The notes under the pieces were generated by a model. That model ran no database searches. It was not told the origin of the DNA and saw nothing but the letters and a program-made list of their open reading frames with translations. A DNA stretch of 64,000 bases from Purshia tridentata (taxonomy: Eukaryota; Streptophyta; Magnoliopsida; Rosales; Rosaceae): the NCBI GenBank assembly GCA_003254885.1, contig QANT01007077.1, positions 1 to 64,000 on the forward strand, given 5' to 3'. The position numbers and the translations under genes are program-made. Below are positions 24,701 to 34,810 of the stretch, in pieces. The first letter of the stretch is position 1. Every line of letters starts with the position of its first letter.

Positions 24701-27700
24701 TGAAAATGGCTCTGGGATTCTGAGCCGATGGCTTTCATCTCACTACCATGGTGGAGTACATGATGAAAAATCTGTTGCACGTCACACTGTGAACTTGCTG
24801 ACATCAACAATAAAGGTTGATGCAGACCAGACAGACTTAAGATTCTGCTTCAGGATTATATCACCTACAAAAATCTACACTTTGCAGGTATTTTTTCTCA
24901 AAATTTTGCTTGGATGCGATATGCAGGTTTATTAGTGAATTTAGTGATTGTAAGGCTAACCTTGCTGTTCTTGAACACACCAAACATATAGCAGTAGATA
25001 CTTAACGCTGTTGGTGATGCAGGCAGAAAATGCAATCGACCAAATGGATTGGATTGAGAAAATCACTGGAGTAATTGCTTCATTATTGAACTTCCAGGCA
25101 CCTGATCAGAGGGTAATTGCTAAGTGTGTGCATTCTTAAAAATATGCGACCTTTTATTTCCATAATTGTTGTAATGGTTATAGTCAATTATTTGGCAGCA
25201 TCTCTCGACTAGTCCTACGGGAAGCGACAATCACTGCTCTGGAAGTGAGAATAATTTATTAGAAAGTTCTGTTGTTGATCAGACATCTATTCAGGAACGT
25301 TCACTTAAGAACCCTACTATTAATTATTGGCGAAACTCTAAAAGTTTGCAACCGCATAAGTCCAGTATGAAGAGGGAGAAGCCAATTGACATACTGAGAA
25401 GAGTATGTGGTAATGACAAATGTGCTGATTGTGGTGCACCTGAACCAGATTGGGCGTCCTTGAACCTTGGCATTCTTATTTGCATTGAATGTTCTGGTGT
25501 TCATCGTAATCTTGGTGTACATGTATCGAAGGCAAGTTCTCTAGTTTCAGATCTATATTATATAATGGTTATCGCTGTGTCAGTTTATTAACTGAACGCT
25601 TGAGGCAGGAAATTGGACCTTTTTATGTTTGAAAACTACCAGCGTAAAATTTTAATTGACCATCTTGTGAAATTTGTAGTCAGCAAGAAATGTTTCAATG
25701 TTCGAATTTCAGTTTTAAAAGATTTGTTCATAAGTCAGACCAAGAAAAAAAAAAATGCTCTGATCCCTTTGAGAGATGCTAGCAAATGTTTGTTTTCATG
25801 ATAATGAGCTTTTTGAGAGACTTTGTTAATTAATCAACTTGTTTGTAAAGAGCTGAGCTGAACATTATTAAATTTTTTTTTCTCAAATTAACTAAATAAT
25901 TGGATGATTTTGTTTTTTCATCTTTTTTTGTATTTAAATACATAGATATTATGGAACTAATTCTTTCTCACGTATTTGTATGGGGTGCATGTCTTAGACA
26001 TGAGTCAGGATCTGATGATGTACTCACCTGTGAGTATGTGGCTTAGTTATATTAAGTCCCAATGCAATTTTCTTCAGCCAAATCAAGTCGCAAGCACGGC
26101 ATGGTCACTTGGTTCTTTTGCATTCTACTTTCCTGCTGAGGCATTTTGGTTCATGCAAATTTAAGTGACCTACTAATTGAAGACAAATGGAACTTTAAGT
26201 GATAATTATAAAAAGAAAAATGCTTTCTTCATTTTAGTTTTCCTTGTGCATTTTTTATAATAATTTTGTTCTCCCATTTTGCCTTACCAAGTTTGTTTCA
26301 TTCATCTAAGGTTGAAACCAAAACCAACTTAAGAGCTATGCAACATTTTGTTTCAACTCAGAAATCTATATTCAAAAAATTGGACAATTGAGATGGTAAT
26401 AATGGAATTTACATAATCTCTATACAAGCATTCATATGCTTATTCTAATGAAATAGATAAGAGATAAGAGCAGGTGTATAGGCTTTTCCAATTCAGATTT
26501 GTAGGTGTGATAGATGCTAACAAAAAGCATCCAGAGCAGGTTGTGGGTGTCTTACTTTATAATTGTGTCAGGATTGTGTACTTTATGTCTGTCTACAATA
26601 GTGCTAGCATACTTTCGTCAATTTTCTCATTGAGGCAATTATTTTGTATAACCTTCGATGCAGGTTAGGTCACTGACACTTGATGTAAAAGTATGGGAAC
26701 CTTCTGTCATAACCTTGTTTCAATCATTGGGAAATGCTTTTGTAAACTCAATTTGGGAGGAGATGTTGCATTCAAGAAGTACTTTGCAGGCTGATGACAT
26801 GCCTAAGGGGTAATTAAGAGATTCATAATATTATATGTTTGAAATTAATACTCATGTTGTGCTAATAACTTGTCAGTTGGTGTGATGTAGCTTTTCCAAG
26901 TCTGATAGAAATGAGCCACTTCTTATGATAAAGCCCTGTCAAGATGATCCTATTGCAGTAAAGGAGAGGTTTATTGTTGCAAAGGTATTCTTCCATATAA
27001 TTTTTTTACTCCCTTTGGGCATGTCCTATTATAATTTCGCATTCTAAATAAAGTTGATGCTGATGGAGATAGGAGAGGTTTTTTTTTTTTTTTTTNCTTG
27101 TTAATTAGAAATAAATGCACTCATGGAAAATGATATGCACAGGGAGAAAGAAATTTTGAGGGAAATAAAAAAACCACTTACAAAGAGCCTTTAGATCAAA
27201 TTACTTGGGACCTGAGGAAATAAAAATATGAAAAAAGTACAGTAGCCAGCTCCCTTAAGCTGCTAGACCATCAGTTGTCCAATGCAAGGAATAGGCCCCA
27301 TGGAGCCTGTACCTGGCTGACTTCCCGAGGCAAGGGCTCTGAGCCCCTGTGAAGCCCTTTTGGCATCCATGTGAAAGGTTCTATGGGATAGTTTCTTAAT
27401 TTATGCATTTCATACACGACCTTTTTATGCATGTTCATCTGACCTTGTATTACCTACTCTGCTGTTACTGTGTCAATTTCATGATTATTCACTCTCTATA
27501 GAATCTCCTTTATTGGTAGCAAAACTTTCAATGGTAATAAGCATGATAGGATTTGATGTTTGGAACCTAGAACTGTGATTTCCCTCTAATTGCAGTATGC
27601 AGAAAAACTATTTGTTCGCCGTACAAAGAAGAATCGGAAGTTCCGCCCAATGGAGCAACACTTGTGGCAAAGTATCCGTGCTAATGACAAGAAAGGAGTT

Positions 27701-28660
27701 TACCGCTATATTATCAGCTTTGAAGCAGATGTCAATGGTATATGTGGGCAAGCATTACGTGGTATGCCCTTAAAATCTGGAAATGTAGTGCAGTTGGATG
27801 AGCAGAAATGAATTGATCAAAATTTGGTTGCTTTTCAGATAATTCTATAGACAAGCCTTCATCAAGTCAATTAAATTCATCAAACAAAAGTGAAGATCAG
27901 CTCAATGAGCTTATAGAGGACATCCCCGAGGGCTGTTCCCTGCTTCACCTAGCCTGCCAAATTGCTGATATTGGCATGGTAGAGCTGCTTTTACAGTATG
28001 GTGCAAACATAAATGCCACCGATTCAAAAGGTCAAATGCCACTGCATTATTGCGTTATCGGAGGGAAAACTGCTATTGCAAAGATGCTTCTTATGAGGTA
28101 ACTCTTTGTTTGTGCATTTAGTCTACTTCCCCCACCCACCCAACACACACACGCACACAAATATATTTATGTCAGTAGTATGTTTAATTTTTAGTGGAAT
28201 TGGAACCTTTTCAGTAGTTGTTCAATTATTAGCATGTTGAGTTTCTATGTACACGTTTGGCTTTCCATTCCATGATTGAAATTCCATCTTCCCTGCAATT
28301 GACTTTTTGAGATAGCTTGTCCCACAGTATATATGTCAATAGTATTGTTGATGGGCTATTAGAAAAACATGGCCTGGGGGTTATCTTGTTTGAAATCTGT
28401 TTTATATAATTGTTTAGTTTTTCACACATTTGGTTGTATTCACATCCTATTTGTCTATGATGTTTATCTCTTTCCATAATTGTAAAAGGCCTCTCATGTT
28501 GTTCTATCTATTCAATTTCAGGGGAGCTGATCCTCAAGCCACTGACAGAGAAGGTAAAACACCATCTAAGCTTGTATCAGAATCAGCCTCCAATGACAAT
28601 GGGATGCTTGCTCTTTTAACAAACTCAACAGATGATGGTTTCAAATTGAAGGGGAGATAA
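18800..28660 (+). CDS. ArfGAP with BAR, PH and ankyrin domains (ACAP type, AGD1/AGD3-like)
   Basis: Twenty exons join in frame to an 817-residue protein, close to the roughly 830 residues of Arabidopsis AGD1 and AGD3 (VAN3). It should stimulate GTP hydrolysis by Arf GTPases on curved, phosphoinositide-rich trans-Golgi or endosomal membranes. A BAR domain (about 1-230) is followed by a PH domain (about 295-430), an ArfGAP zinc finger with C514, C517, C534 and C537 (Cx2Cx16Cx2C) and arginine finger R542 in HRNLG, and ankyrin repeats (about 695-800). The start follows [15 protein letters not shown], nearly identical to the Arabidopsis N terminus. Intron 15 (25532-26663) has the strong GC donor AAG|GCAAGT. 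Intron 3 holds a small LTR-type fossil. Order beside SRP68 and the PPR gene favours AGD1 orthology, but AGD3 is not excluded. Confidence 0.95.
20237..20523 (-). mobile_element. Miniature LTR-type fossil (SMART/TRIM size class), intronic
   Basis: This lies in intron 3 of the AGD-type gene. Two related end repeats of about 70 bp (20237-20303 and 20452-20523) begin TGTTAG. Directly left of the right-hand repeat is a sequence resembling the complement of the initiator-Met-tRNA primer-binding site, which puts the element on the minus strand. Short near-matching host sequences flank the outer ends. Total length is about 287 bp, with no coding room, as in the published SMART/TRIM class of plant retroelement miniatures. 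The end repeats have clearly diverged from each other, so it is an old insertion and must be tolerated by splicing of the host gene. The assignment is inferred from structure alone. Confidence 0.55.
27078..27096. repeat. Poly-T run ending in an ambiguous base
   Basis: A long T homopolymer in the AGD intron 17 ends with N at 27096. Run length and the base call are unreliable here. It is intronic, so no protein is affected. Confidence 0.9.
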
Positions 28661-28721
28661 TTTTTTAGCATATTTAAGAATACGAGATCAGATTGAAAAT
28701 TTGGGAACTAATTCCCCTAAA

Positions 28722-28998
28722 TGTAGATCAGTATAGTTTTGTGGTTGAGGTAAATATAGGCAATTTTGATTTGCTTTGTGTCTTACTATGTACCTTTTTC
28801 TTTCAATTTGATTTGTTTCTGTATAGAATTTTAGGCCATTAGCAAATTGTTTTGTTGGTGTATGTAGATCAGTTTAGTTTTGTGGGTGAGGTAAATGGAG
28901 GAACTTTGACTTACTTTTTATCTATTAATTTACTTTTTCGCGGTATCTGCTTTCTTTCCACTATAGAATTTGAGGTCATTAGCAACTTATGTTGTTTG
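28722..28998. repeat. 141-bp tandem duplication in the AGD 3' UTR region
   Basis: The segment starting TGTAGATCAGTATAGTTTTG at 28722 recurs at 28863 (period 141), together with its downstream parts GAGGTAAAT, TTTGAYTT and TATAGAATTT-GGYCATTAGCAA. The copies have drifted by substitutions and small indels. It starts about 60 bases after the AGD stop codon, so it may duplicate part of the 3' UTR. Confidence 0.75.
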
Positions 28999-29001
28999 TA
29001 T

Positions 29002-29299
29002 GGGCCTGTTTGCTATCCTTTATAAAAAGAATTTCAAAAATTAAGATTTTTTTTTAAATGTGAGTTTTCAAAATCAGTTATTGGTTGGTATTTAAAATTT
29101 TAAAATGATGGCAGTTAAGGAAAAAAGAAATTTTTTATTAAAAAAAAAAAGAAGAATTAGAAAAACGATGTTTTATCGTTTTAAAAAAGATGCATGTTTT
29201 TGAACAGGATACCAAACAGACACTAACATAGAAAAACGATGTTTTATCGTTTTAAAAAAGATACATGTTTTTGAACAGGATACCAAACAGACACTAACT
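29002..29299. mobile_element. MITE-like foldback element with a duplicated right end
   Basis: The left end GGGCCTGTTTGCTATCC (29002-29018) is an imperfect inverted match to GGATACCAAACAGACAC at the right. That right end appears twice (29207-29223 and 29278-29294), because a 71-bp segment (29158-29228) is repeated almost exactly at 29229-29299. Each 71-bp unit contains a perfect small palindrome, AAAACGAT...ATCGTTTT. The interior is AT-rich and non-coding. Family (hAT or other) is undecided, since no clear target repeat was seen. Confidence 0.6.
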
Positions 29300-30794
29300 T
29301 GCTGACAAAATGCAAATGTAACATAAATCTGTCCATAAGGCGAATCTCATTTAGTTTATTTTCTTGGTTCTTTTCAAGGATTCACTATAACTTGCTTGTA
29401 GAAGTCATGAGGAAAGATGTGGATTGATTATTGAATTAGTAGTGATTAGGTCGTCTCTGTACATATGTGCATATTCTGAAATAATTTTAAAATTTATTGA
29501 AAATTCTACTGATAAATCTCTCTTTAACATCTTACTTTCATTATTGAATTTAACATAAGCATTTCTTTAAAATCTTATTTTCATTATTGAATTTAACATA
29601 AGATCACAGGGGTCGAAAAGTGTCACAAAAAGTAGACCATTCGAAATCAGACAATTTTAACAGATGACTATTTCAATTTTACAAAACACCATCGCCCTAG
29701 TTCGTAGTCAATTCCGCATACATTCTATAAAATACAATCGCTTGCAACATTATAACAGCAGCTATTAGGAGGCATAACCTATGTCCTATGAGGCTCTAAG
29801 CAAATGAGCATTTCTTGCAGAGTTGTTGAACCATGGAAATATCAGCCGGCCAGCAAATTCAGCCTAAACCAGGTGGTTTCTCTCACTAGCAAAACTGCTA
29901 CTGACTCAGCCACAATCGTTTAGATATGTTAACTGCACCATTACTTCTTGACATTGCTACCTGTTCTTGCTTTATCACCCATCGGAATCACCACATTCAA
30001 GACCACCTTGCATCCTCTCCCTGTTGTTCCTTCCTCATCCTCTTTGCATGGATGCCCATTTCAAACCAAAAAGCAGTTGCATCAAATTTTCAAAAGAGGT
30101 AAACACTACATGAAAGCAAACTTTTCCAAGCCAATCTGTAGTAAAATTCACAAACTTCCAGTTTATATATTACAGAAACAGTCATCGGAAGCGAATTTGT
30201 GTAGATACGATATCATTTAGATCTCTTCAAACCATATCCCTCCATCTGCACCCAAAAAAATCCCTTAATATATTATAACTACTAAGAGATGTATACTAAG
30301 GGAATGACTTATTCCAATGATTCTCATTCTTGAGCATTCCACCAATGTTCTATTACAAAAAAGAAAAAAAGGTATAAGTTGAACATCTCATATAACTAGC
30401 AGAGTAACCAAGTCCAAGTAAATTATTTTGAAATATACATTTTTTATGTAATGAGATTAATCTATCACTCAGTACAACAGTTTGTGTAACGTAGGGCACA
30501 TCATCATTTAGCAGAGACTAAAGTTATTCTTTTCTTTTTTCTTGTGGCTTGGAAAATATTTTAAAAATGTTGTTTCTTAATGATATCAAGTGGAAGTTTA
30601 CCTTTCAAAGCTCTGTATCAACCACTAATGTTGAAGGAGTACACAATCACTGGTTTGCAATGGAGAAGCTGCACATTGCAAAAACAGAGCTTTTCCACCA
30701 CCACAACTTGCTAAGCCCAACCTGCTTGGGCCAGCATTTGTATTTGGTTCATGGAGCCATAAATAGAAGAGAACCAGAATTCCACCTTAATCAA
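29300..30794. other. Intergenic DNA between converging AGD and PPR genes
   Basis: This holds no convincing gene. The right part is presumably PPR 3' UTR. A 90-codon frame at 29948-30220 and a 110-codon frame at 30549-30881 (+) lack recognisable domains, and the latter runs into the PPR coding region on the other strand. A direct AT-rich duplication of ATTATTGAATTTAACATAAG occurs near 29540 and 29583. Confidence 0.5.
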
Positions 30795-33700
30795 CTAGAC
30801 TTGTGCCTGATAAGAAACTCCCAATGTTCCTTGCTTCAGGATATTCTCAGAGCAAGCCTCATTTTGGTCTTCATTAATTAAGTCACTTAAATTAGTGGAC
30901 TCTGAAACCCATCCAAACCTGAGCATGCTCTCCAGAATCTTTTCTGCTTTCTCCGCATTCCCTGCTTTGTAAAATCTACAAATTAATGTGCTACATGTAG
31001 CAAAACTGAGCACAATACCTTGTTTTCCGATTTCATCAAGTGATTTCATCACTTTAGAAAATCCTTCCCTTTGGAATAGGGCATCTGTCAGTGCATCTAC
31101 CGCATTACTGTTCAAGATTGCACCATTGACCAAAATTTGATCCACCAGCTTTAAAGATTTTACCAAATCACCTTCTTTGCAATAAGCATCAACCATCATA
31201 CCATAGGATACTTCATCAGGCTTTAGTCCCCTTGTCACCATCTCCTCAAAAAGAGCAAACATCTTACATCTGCTTCCTGTGCTGTTGTAGCCGTGTAAAA
31301 GTGAAGTATAGGTTAAAATATTTGGCGACAGATTCCTTTTCAGCATTTCAAGAAATAGCTCTTCTGATTCCCTCATCAATCCCCCTTTGCATAGAGAATC
31401 AATCAGAATTGTGTAGGTCACATGATTTGGTGTCACATGCTTATCGACCATATCTTCAACCAACTGGTTAGCTTCCATCACCCTCCCCAATTTGCAGAGT
31501 CCATCAATCAAGGCATTGAAAGAAGAAGTGGCAGAAAAGCCCTTCTCCACCATATCATGAAACAAAGACAGGGCCTTCTCCGAATCACCTGCCTTGCAAC
31601 ACCCATCAATGAGGATGCAGTAGATGAAACTATCAGTAGGAATCCTATGCAATCGCATCTCATCTAATAATTGAAATGCCTCAGTCAATTTTCCAGATTT
31701 GCTATATCCATCCATCATTGTAGCACAAGTCACAGCGTTAGGAGTCAAACCCTTTCCTGAGATTCCATCAAAAAGTTCTCTGGCTCTATCAATGTCACCT
31801 GACTTGCACAATCCATTAATCAAGGTGTTATAAGTAACAATGTTTGGATCAATGCCTCTCTGACACATCTGTTTAAGAAGTTGGAAAGCCTTCTCTACAT
31901 TTCCCTGCTTACAAAAGCCAGATATGAGAGAGCTGTAAGTAAAAACATCTGGAACCAAATCCCTCTCGAAGAGCTCCGAGAAAACCTCCATTGCTTCTTC
32001 AATTTTTCCATTCCTGGATAGACCATGAATGATGACACTGTAAGTTTTGATGTCTGGCAGCACCCCTTGTCCAAGCATACGTCTAAATGTTGAAAAGGCT
32101 TCCACTAAGTTACCCCCTTTGCAGTGTCCTTCAATCAGGGCTGTATAGATAACATCATTAGGAGCTATGCCACAACCTAGCATCTCCTCAAAATACCCAT
32201 TTGCAAGTTGCATTTCCCCCTCCTTACAGTATCCGTGAATAAAAGCCCCATAAGTATATGCATTAGGCCTTAATCTTCTCTCAACCATTTCCACGAAGTA
32301 AGTCCTAGCTTCTTCCATTTTTCTGGCCTTGCACAGGCCAATTATAAGGGAATTGTAGCAAAAGACGTCAGGCATGACCCCTTTTTCACTCATTCCTCTA
32401 AATAATTTTATTGCCTCTTCAAATTTTTTTTCCTGGACATGACCTCTAATTACATTCGTGTAGATAACAGCACCTGGTTTCAAACCCACAGTAATCATTT
32501 CATTCAAAACATTATTAGCCCTTTGCAGATCACCACACCGGATTAGGCCATTGATTATCACTCCATAAGTGAAGTCATTGGGTGCCAAGTTCCCCTTCTT
32601 CATCTCATTAAGTAATTCACAAACCTTTACCATATTTTGCTTCCGACAATATGCATCAATCAAAAAGTTATATGTCTGGGTGTTAGGTTTAATACCCATA
32701 GCATTCATCTCATTTAGGAGAGCTTCTGCCTTCTCCATTGCACCAATTCTGCAGATCCCAGCAAGGATCACATTATACGTGGAATCATACAACTTAACTC
32801 CTCGAGCAACCACCTCGGTTTTAATCCTCAAGGCCTCTTCCATCTTACCTTCTTTCATGAGCCCATCAATCAAAGCAACATAGTAGCTGTGGTCAGGATT
32901 CAAACCTATATCATACATGTCTTTCAATATCAATTTTGCTTCTTCTGATCTCTTCTGTTTGTACAACCCATCAAGAAGTGCCGAATAAGTATACCTATCT
33001 GGGACCAATCCCTTCTCAACCATAGACTTCTTTACCTCTAAGGCTTGATCAACAGCCCCAGTTCTACACAACCCACCAATCACCACATTGTAGGTACTCA
33101 AATTTGGACTGCAGCGCTTCTCCTCCATCTCAAAGAGGGCCCTCTTACCCAGCTCAGCATTCCCAGCCTTACAATGTGCATTGATCACATTGGTATAAGT
33201 GTAAAAATCAGGGTTTATCTTAGCTTCTAACATCCCATTATACACCTTCCAGAACAACTCCATCCTATTACATTTCAACAAGTCGTTCAACAGATAATTG
33301 CAGCAGTCCAATCTTGGCAAAATCCCAACACGCATAACAGTCAAAAATACATCAGCAGCCTCATTCAAGCAACCCACCATCTTAAAAACATTAATTAAAA
33401 TCTCAAAAACCACTCCATCAGACCCATCACACTTCCTAAAACACCTGACAAGAGAATCCAAAACTTCCAAAGGCGGCTTACGGCTCTTAACCATTCTCTC
33501 TAATACACCATGAGCTTGCCCATACAGCTTGGAATTGCATAAAACAACAGCAAGAATCGAAAAGGAATGCAATTTTTGGGGACCACCCATCTGGGTGTCA
33601 GACCAATTAAAGAAACTGAGAAGGCGTTTGGGGTCACCAACCTGTTGGTTTTGTTGAAGAACAGCTCGGACCACATGAGCGTTTAGCTTCTTGGAAAGGT

Positions 33701-33893
33701 CTGAGGAGGCCAAAACGTAGTGCCAGTCGCTTTGTTTGAGAATGATAGAGATTTGTCTCGCTGTGTCCTCGTCCAGTTTCCAGGTCTCTGACTGTGAGGT
33801 GCAATATTTAATGGAAATCACAAGTGCTTTTGCAATAGCAGTTCGATTATTCCGCTGAAATGCAAGGACGTGCCTATGTGAAACTAAACCCAT
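30795..33893 (-). CDS. P-class pentatricopeptide repeat protein, probably mitochondrial (At5g61990-like)
   Basis: A single intronless frame gives 1,032 residues. From about residue 160 to 1000 it consists of roughly two dozen 35-residue repeats of the PPR type (recurring cores such as TYNVVIGGLCRTG, TYTALIEGHCKGG-like and PDVFTYSSLISGFCKQG). All have the P-class length, with no C-terminal E or DYW domain. P-class PPR proteins bind organellar RNA and affect its stability, processing or translation. The N terminus is rich in Arg, Ser and Ala with few acidic residues, fitting a mitochondrial targeting peptide. Position next to an AGD1-like gene matches Arabidopsis At5g61990. It converges on the AGD gene and diverges from the small gene at 34811. 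RNA target unknown. The repeats look whole, with no break. Confidence 0.95.
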   Translation of the reverse strand: MGLVSHRHVLAFQRNNRTAIAKALVISIKYCTSQSETWKLDEDTARQISIILKQSDWHYVLASSDLSKKLNAHVVRAVLQQNQQVGDPKRLLSFFNWSDTQMGGPQKLHSFSILAVVLCNSKLYGQAHGVLERMVKSRKPPLEVLDSLVRCFRKCDGSDGVVFEILINVFKMVGCLNEAADVFLTVMRVGILPRLDCCNYLLNDLLKCNRMELFWKVYNGMLEAKINPDFYTYTNVINAHCKAGNAELGKRALFEMEEKRCSPNLSTYNVVIGGLCRTGAVDQALEVKKSMVEKGLVPDRYTYSALLDGLYKQKRSEEAKLILKDMYDIGLNPDHSYYVALIDGLMKEGKMEEALRIKTEVVARGVKLYDSTYNVILAGICRIGAMEKAEALLNEMNAMGIKPNTQTYNFLIDAYCRKQNMVKVCELLNEMKKGNLAPNDFTYGVIINGLIRCGDLQRANNVLNEMITVGLKPGAVIYTNVIRGHVQEKKFEEAIKLFRGMSEKGVMPDVFCYNSLIIGLCKARKMEEARTYFVEMVERRLRPNAYTYGAFIHGYCKEGEMQLANGYFEEMLGCGIAPNDVIYTALIEGHCKGGNLVEAFSTFRRMLGQGVLPDIKTYSVIIHGLSRNGKIEEAMEVFSELFERDLVPDVFTYSSLISGFCKQGNVEKAFQLLKQMCQRGIDPNIVTYNTLINGLCKSGDIDRARELFDGISGKGLTPNAVTCATMMDGYSKSGKLTEAFQLLDEMRLHRIPTDSFIYCILIDGCCKAGDSEKALSLFHDMVEKGFSATSSFNALIDGLCKLGRVMEANQLVEDMVDKHVTPNHVTYTILIDSLCKGGLMRESEELFLEMLKRNLSPNILTYTSLLHGYNSTGSRCKMFALFEEMVTRGLKPDEVSYGMMVDAYCKEGDLVKSLKLVDQILVNGAILNSNAVDALTDALFQREGFSKVMKSLDEIGKQGIVLSFATCSTLICRFYKAGNAEKAEKILESMLRFGWVSESTNLSDLINEDQNEACSENILKQGTLGVSYQAQV

Positions 33894-34810
33894 TTTATTC
33901 TCAAATGCTTAATGGTGATTTTGGTGAGCTTACTAAGCTATGGAAGTGCAGGCATAAGAGAATTGCAAAGACTGAGGACGATGCAACAATGGTGGTGATG
34001 ATGTTGGGCTGGACTAGTTTGAACTTTGAAGCTTTAAAGCCCAAAATTTTCTTAAATAGAGGGGTTCTAAATGTACCCAACGTTGCCCATCAAATTTTTC
34101 TCTAAATAAATATTTCATTTCTGTCCCCAAATATAAAAAAAATAAAAATAAAAGAACCCAGAAGGAGTGACCCACCCAATACGACCTTTCCCTGATCCCT
34201 CTAATCCACTCATTCCGTCAACGGTCCCACTATTAAATGACATATTTGATTTGAAAATTAATAAGATTATAAAACTCCCTTATTTCGTGGTAGAAAAAAG
34301 AGGGAATATGAGAAAGAGAGAAAAAAAGAGAAAATAAGGCCGCCCAACAATATGTGGGTGAGAGCAAAGAATTAAATTTTAAATTTTAAGTTTAGAAATA
34401 TAAAACTTTTAAAGAAAATTTAGAAAGAATTTTAATTTTGTTAAAATTTAGACAATTTTAATTTAGTAATATTTTAAAACCTCCAAAAAAATGAAATATT
34501 TTTTTTTCAAAATTTAATTCTATGGTGGGGAGGAAGTAGGGTAGTGTCAGGTGTCAGGGTTTTCTTTTTATTTTACAATTGAGGGTGAATTTGGAAGATT
34601 CAAGAAATAAAATCTTAGGGGGGTAGGGGAAGAAAATTGTCGGGGTACACTTAGATGCCCAATTGAGTTGGTTGCTGGCTTTCTTCTCCCTCATTTCAAC
34701 TGCACCTGAGGAAGGCGAGAGAGACCCATCTGTCCTTTATACCCTTCTTCATATTCCTCTTACCTATAGCTCTCGTTAAGAGTTCAATTGCATTATTTCC
34801 ATCAGAAGCC
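33894..34810. promoter_or_regulatory. Shared divergent promoter region (PPR / small protein gene)
   Basis: The 917 bases between two divergent start codons must hold both promoters. The middle (about 34250-34520) is very AT-rich and A/T-asymmetric. Near 34700-34790 there is a CT-biased leader-like stretch before the right-hand gene. No TATA box was identified for either gene. A candidate frame at 33860-34105 overlaps the PPR start and is a shadow. Confidence 0.45.

Noticed and set aside
31232-33513. Several plus-strand frames of 60-104 codons inside the PPR gene
   Set aside because: They are antisense shadows of the repeat-rich PPR coding sequence.
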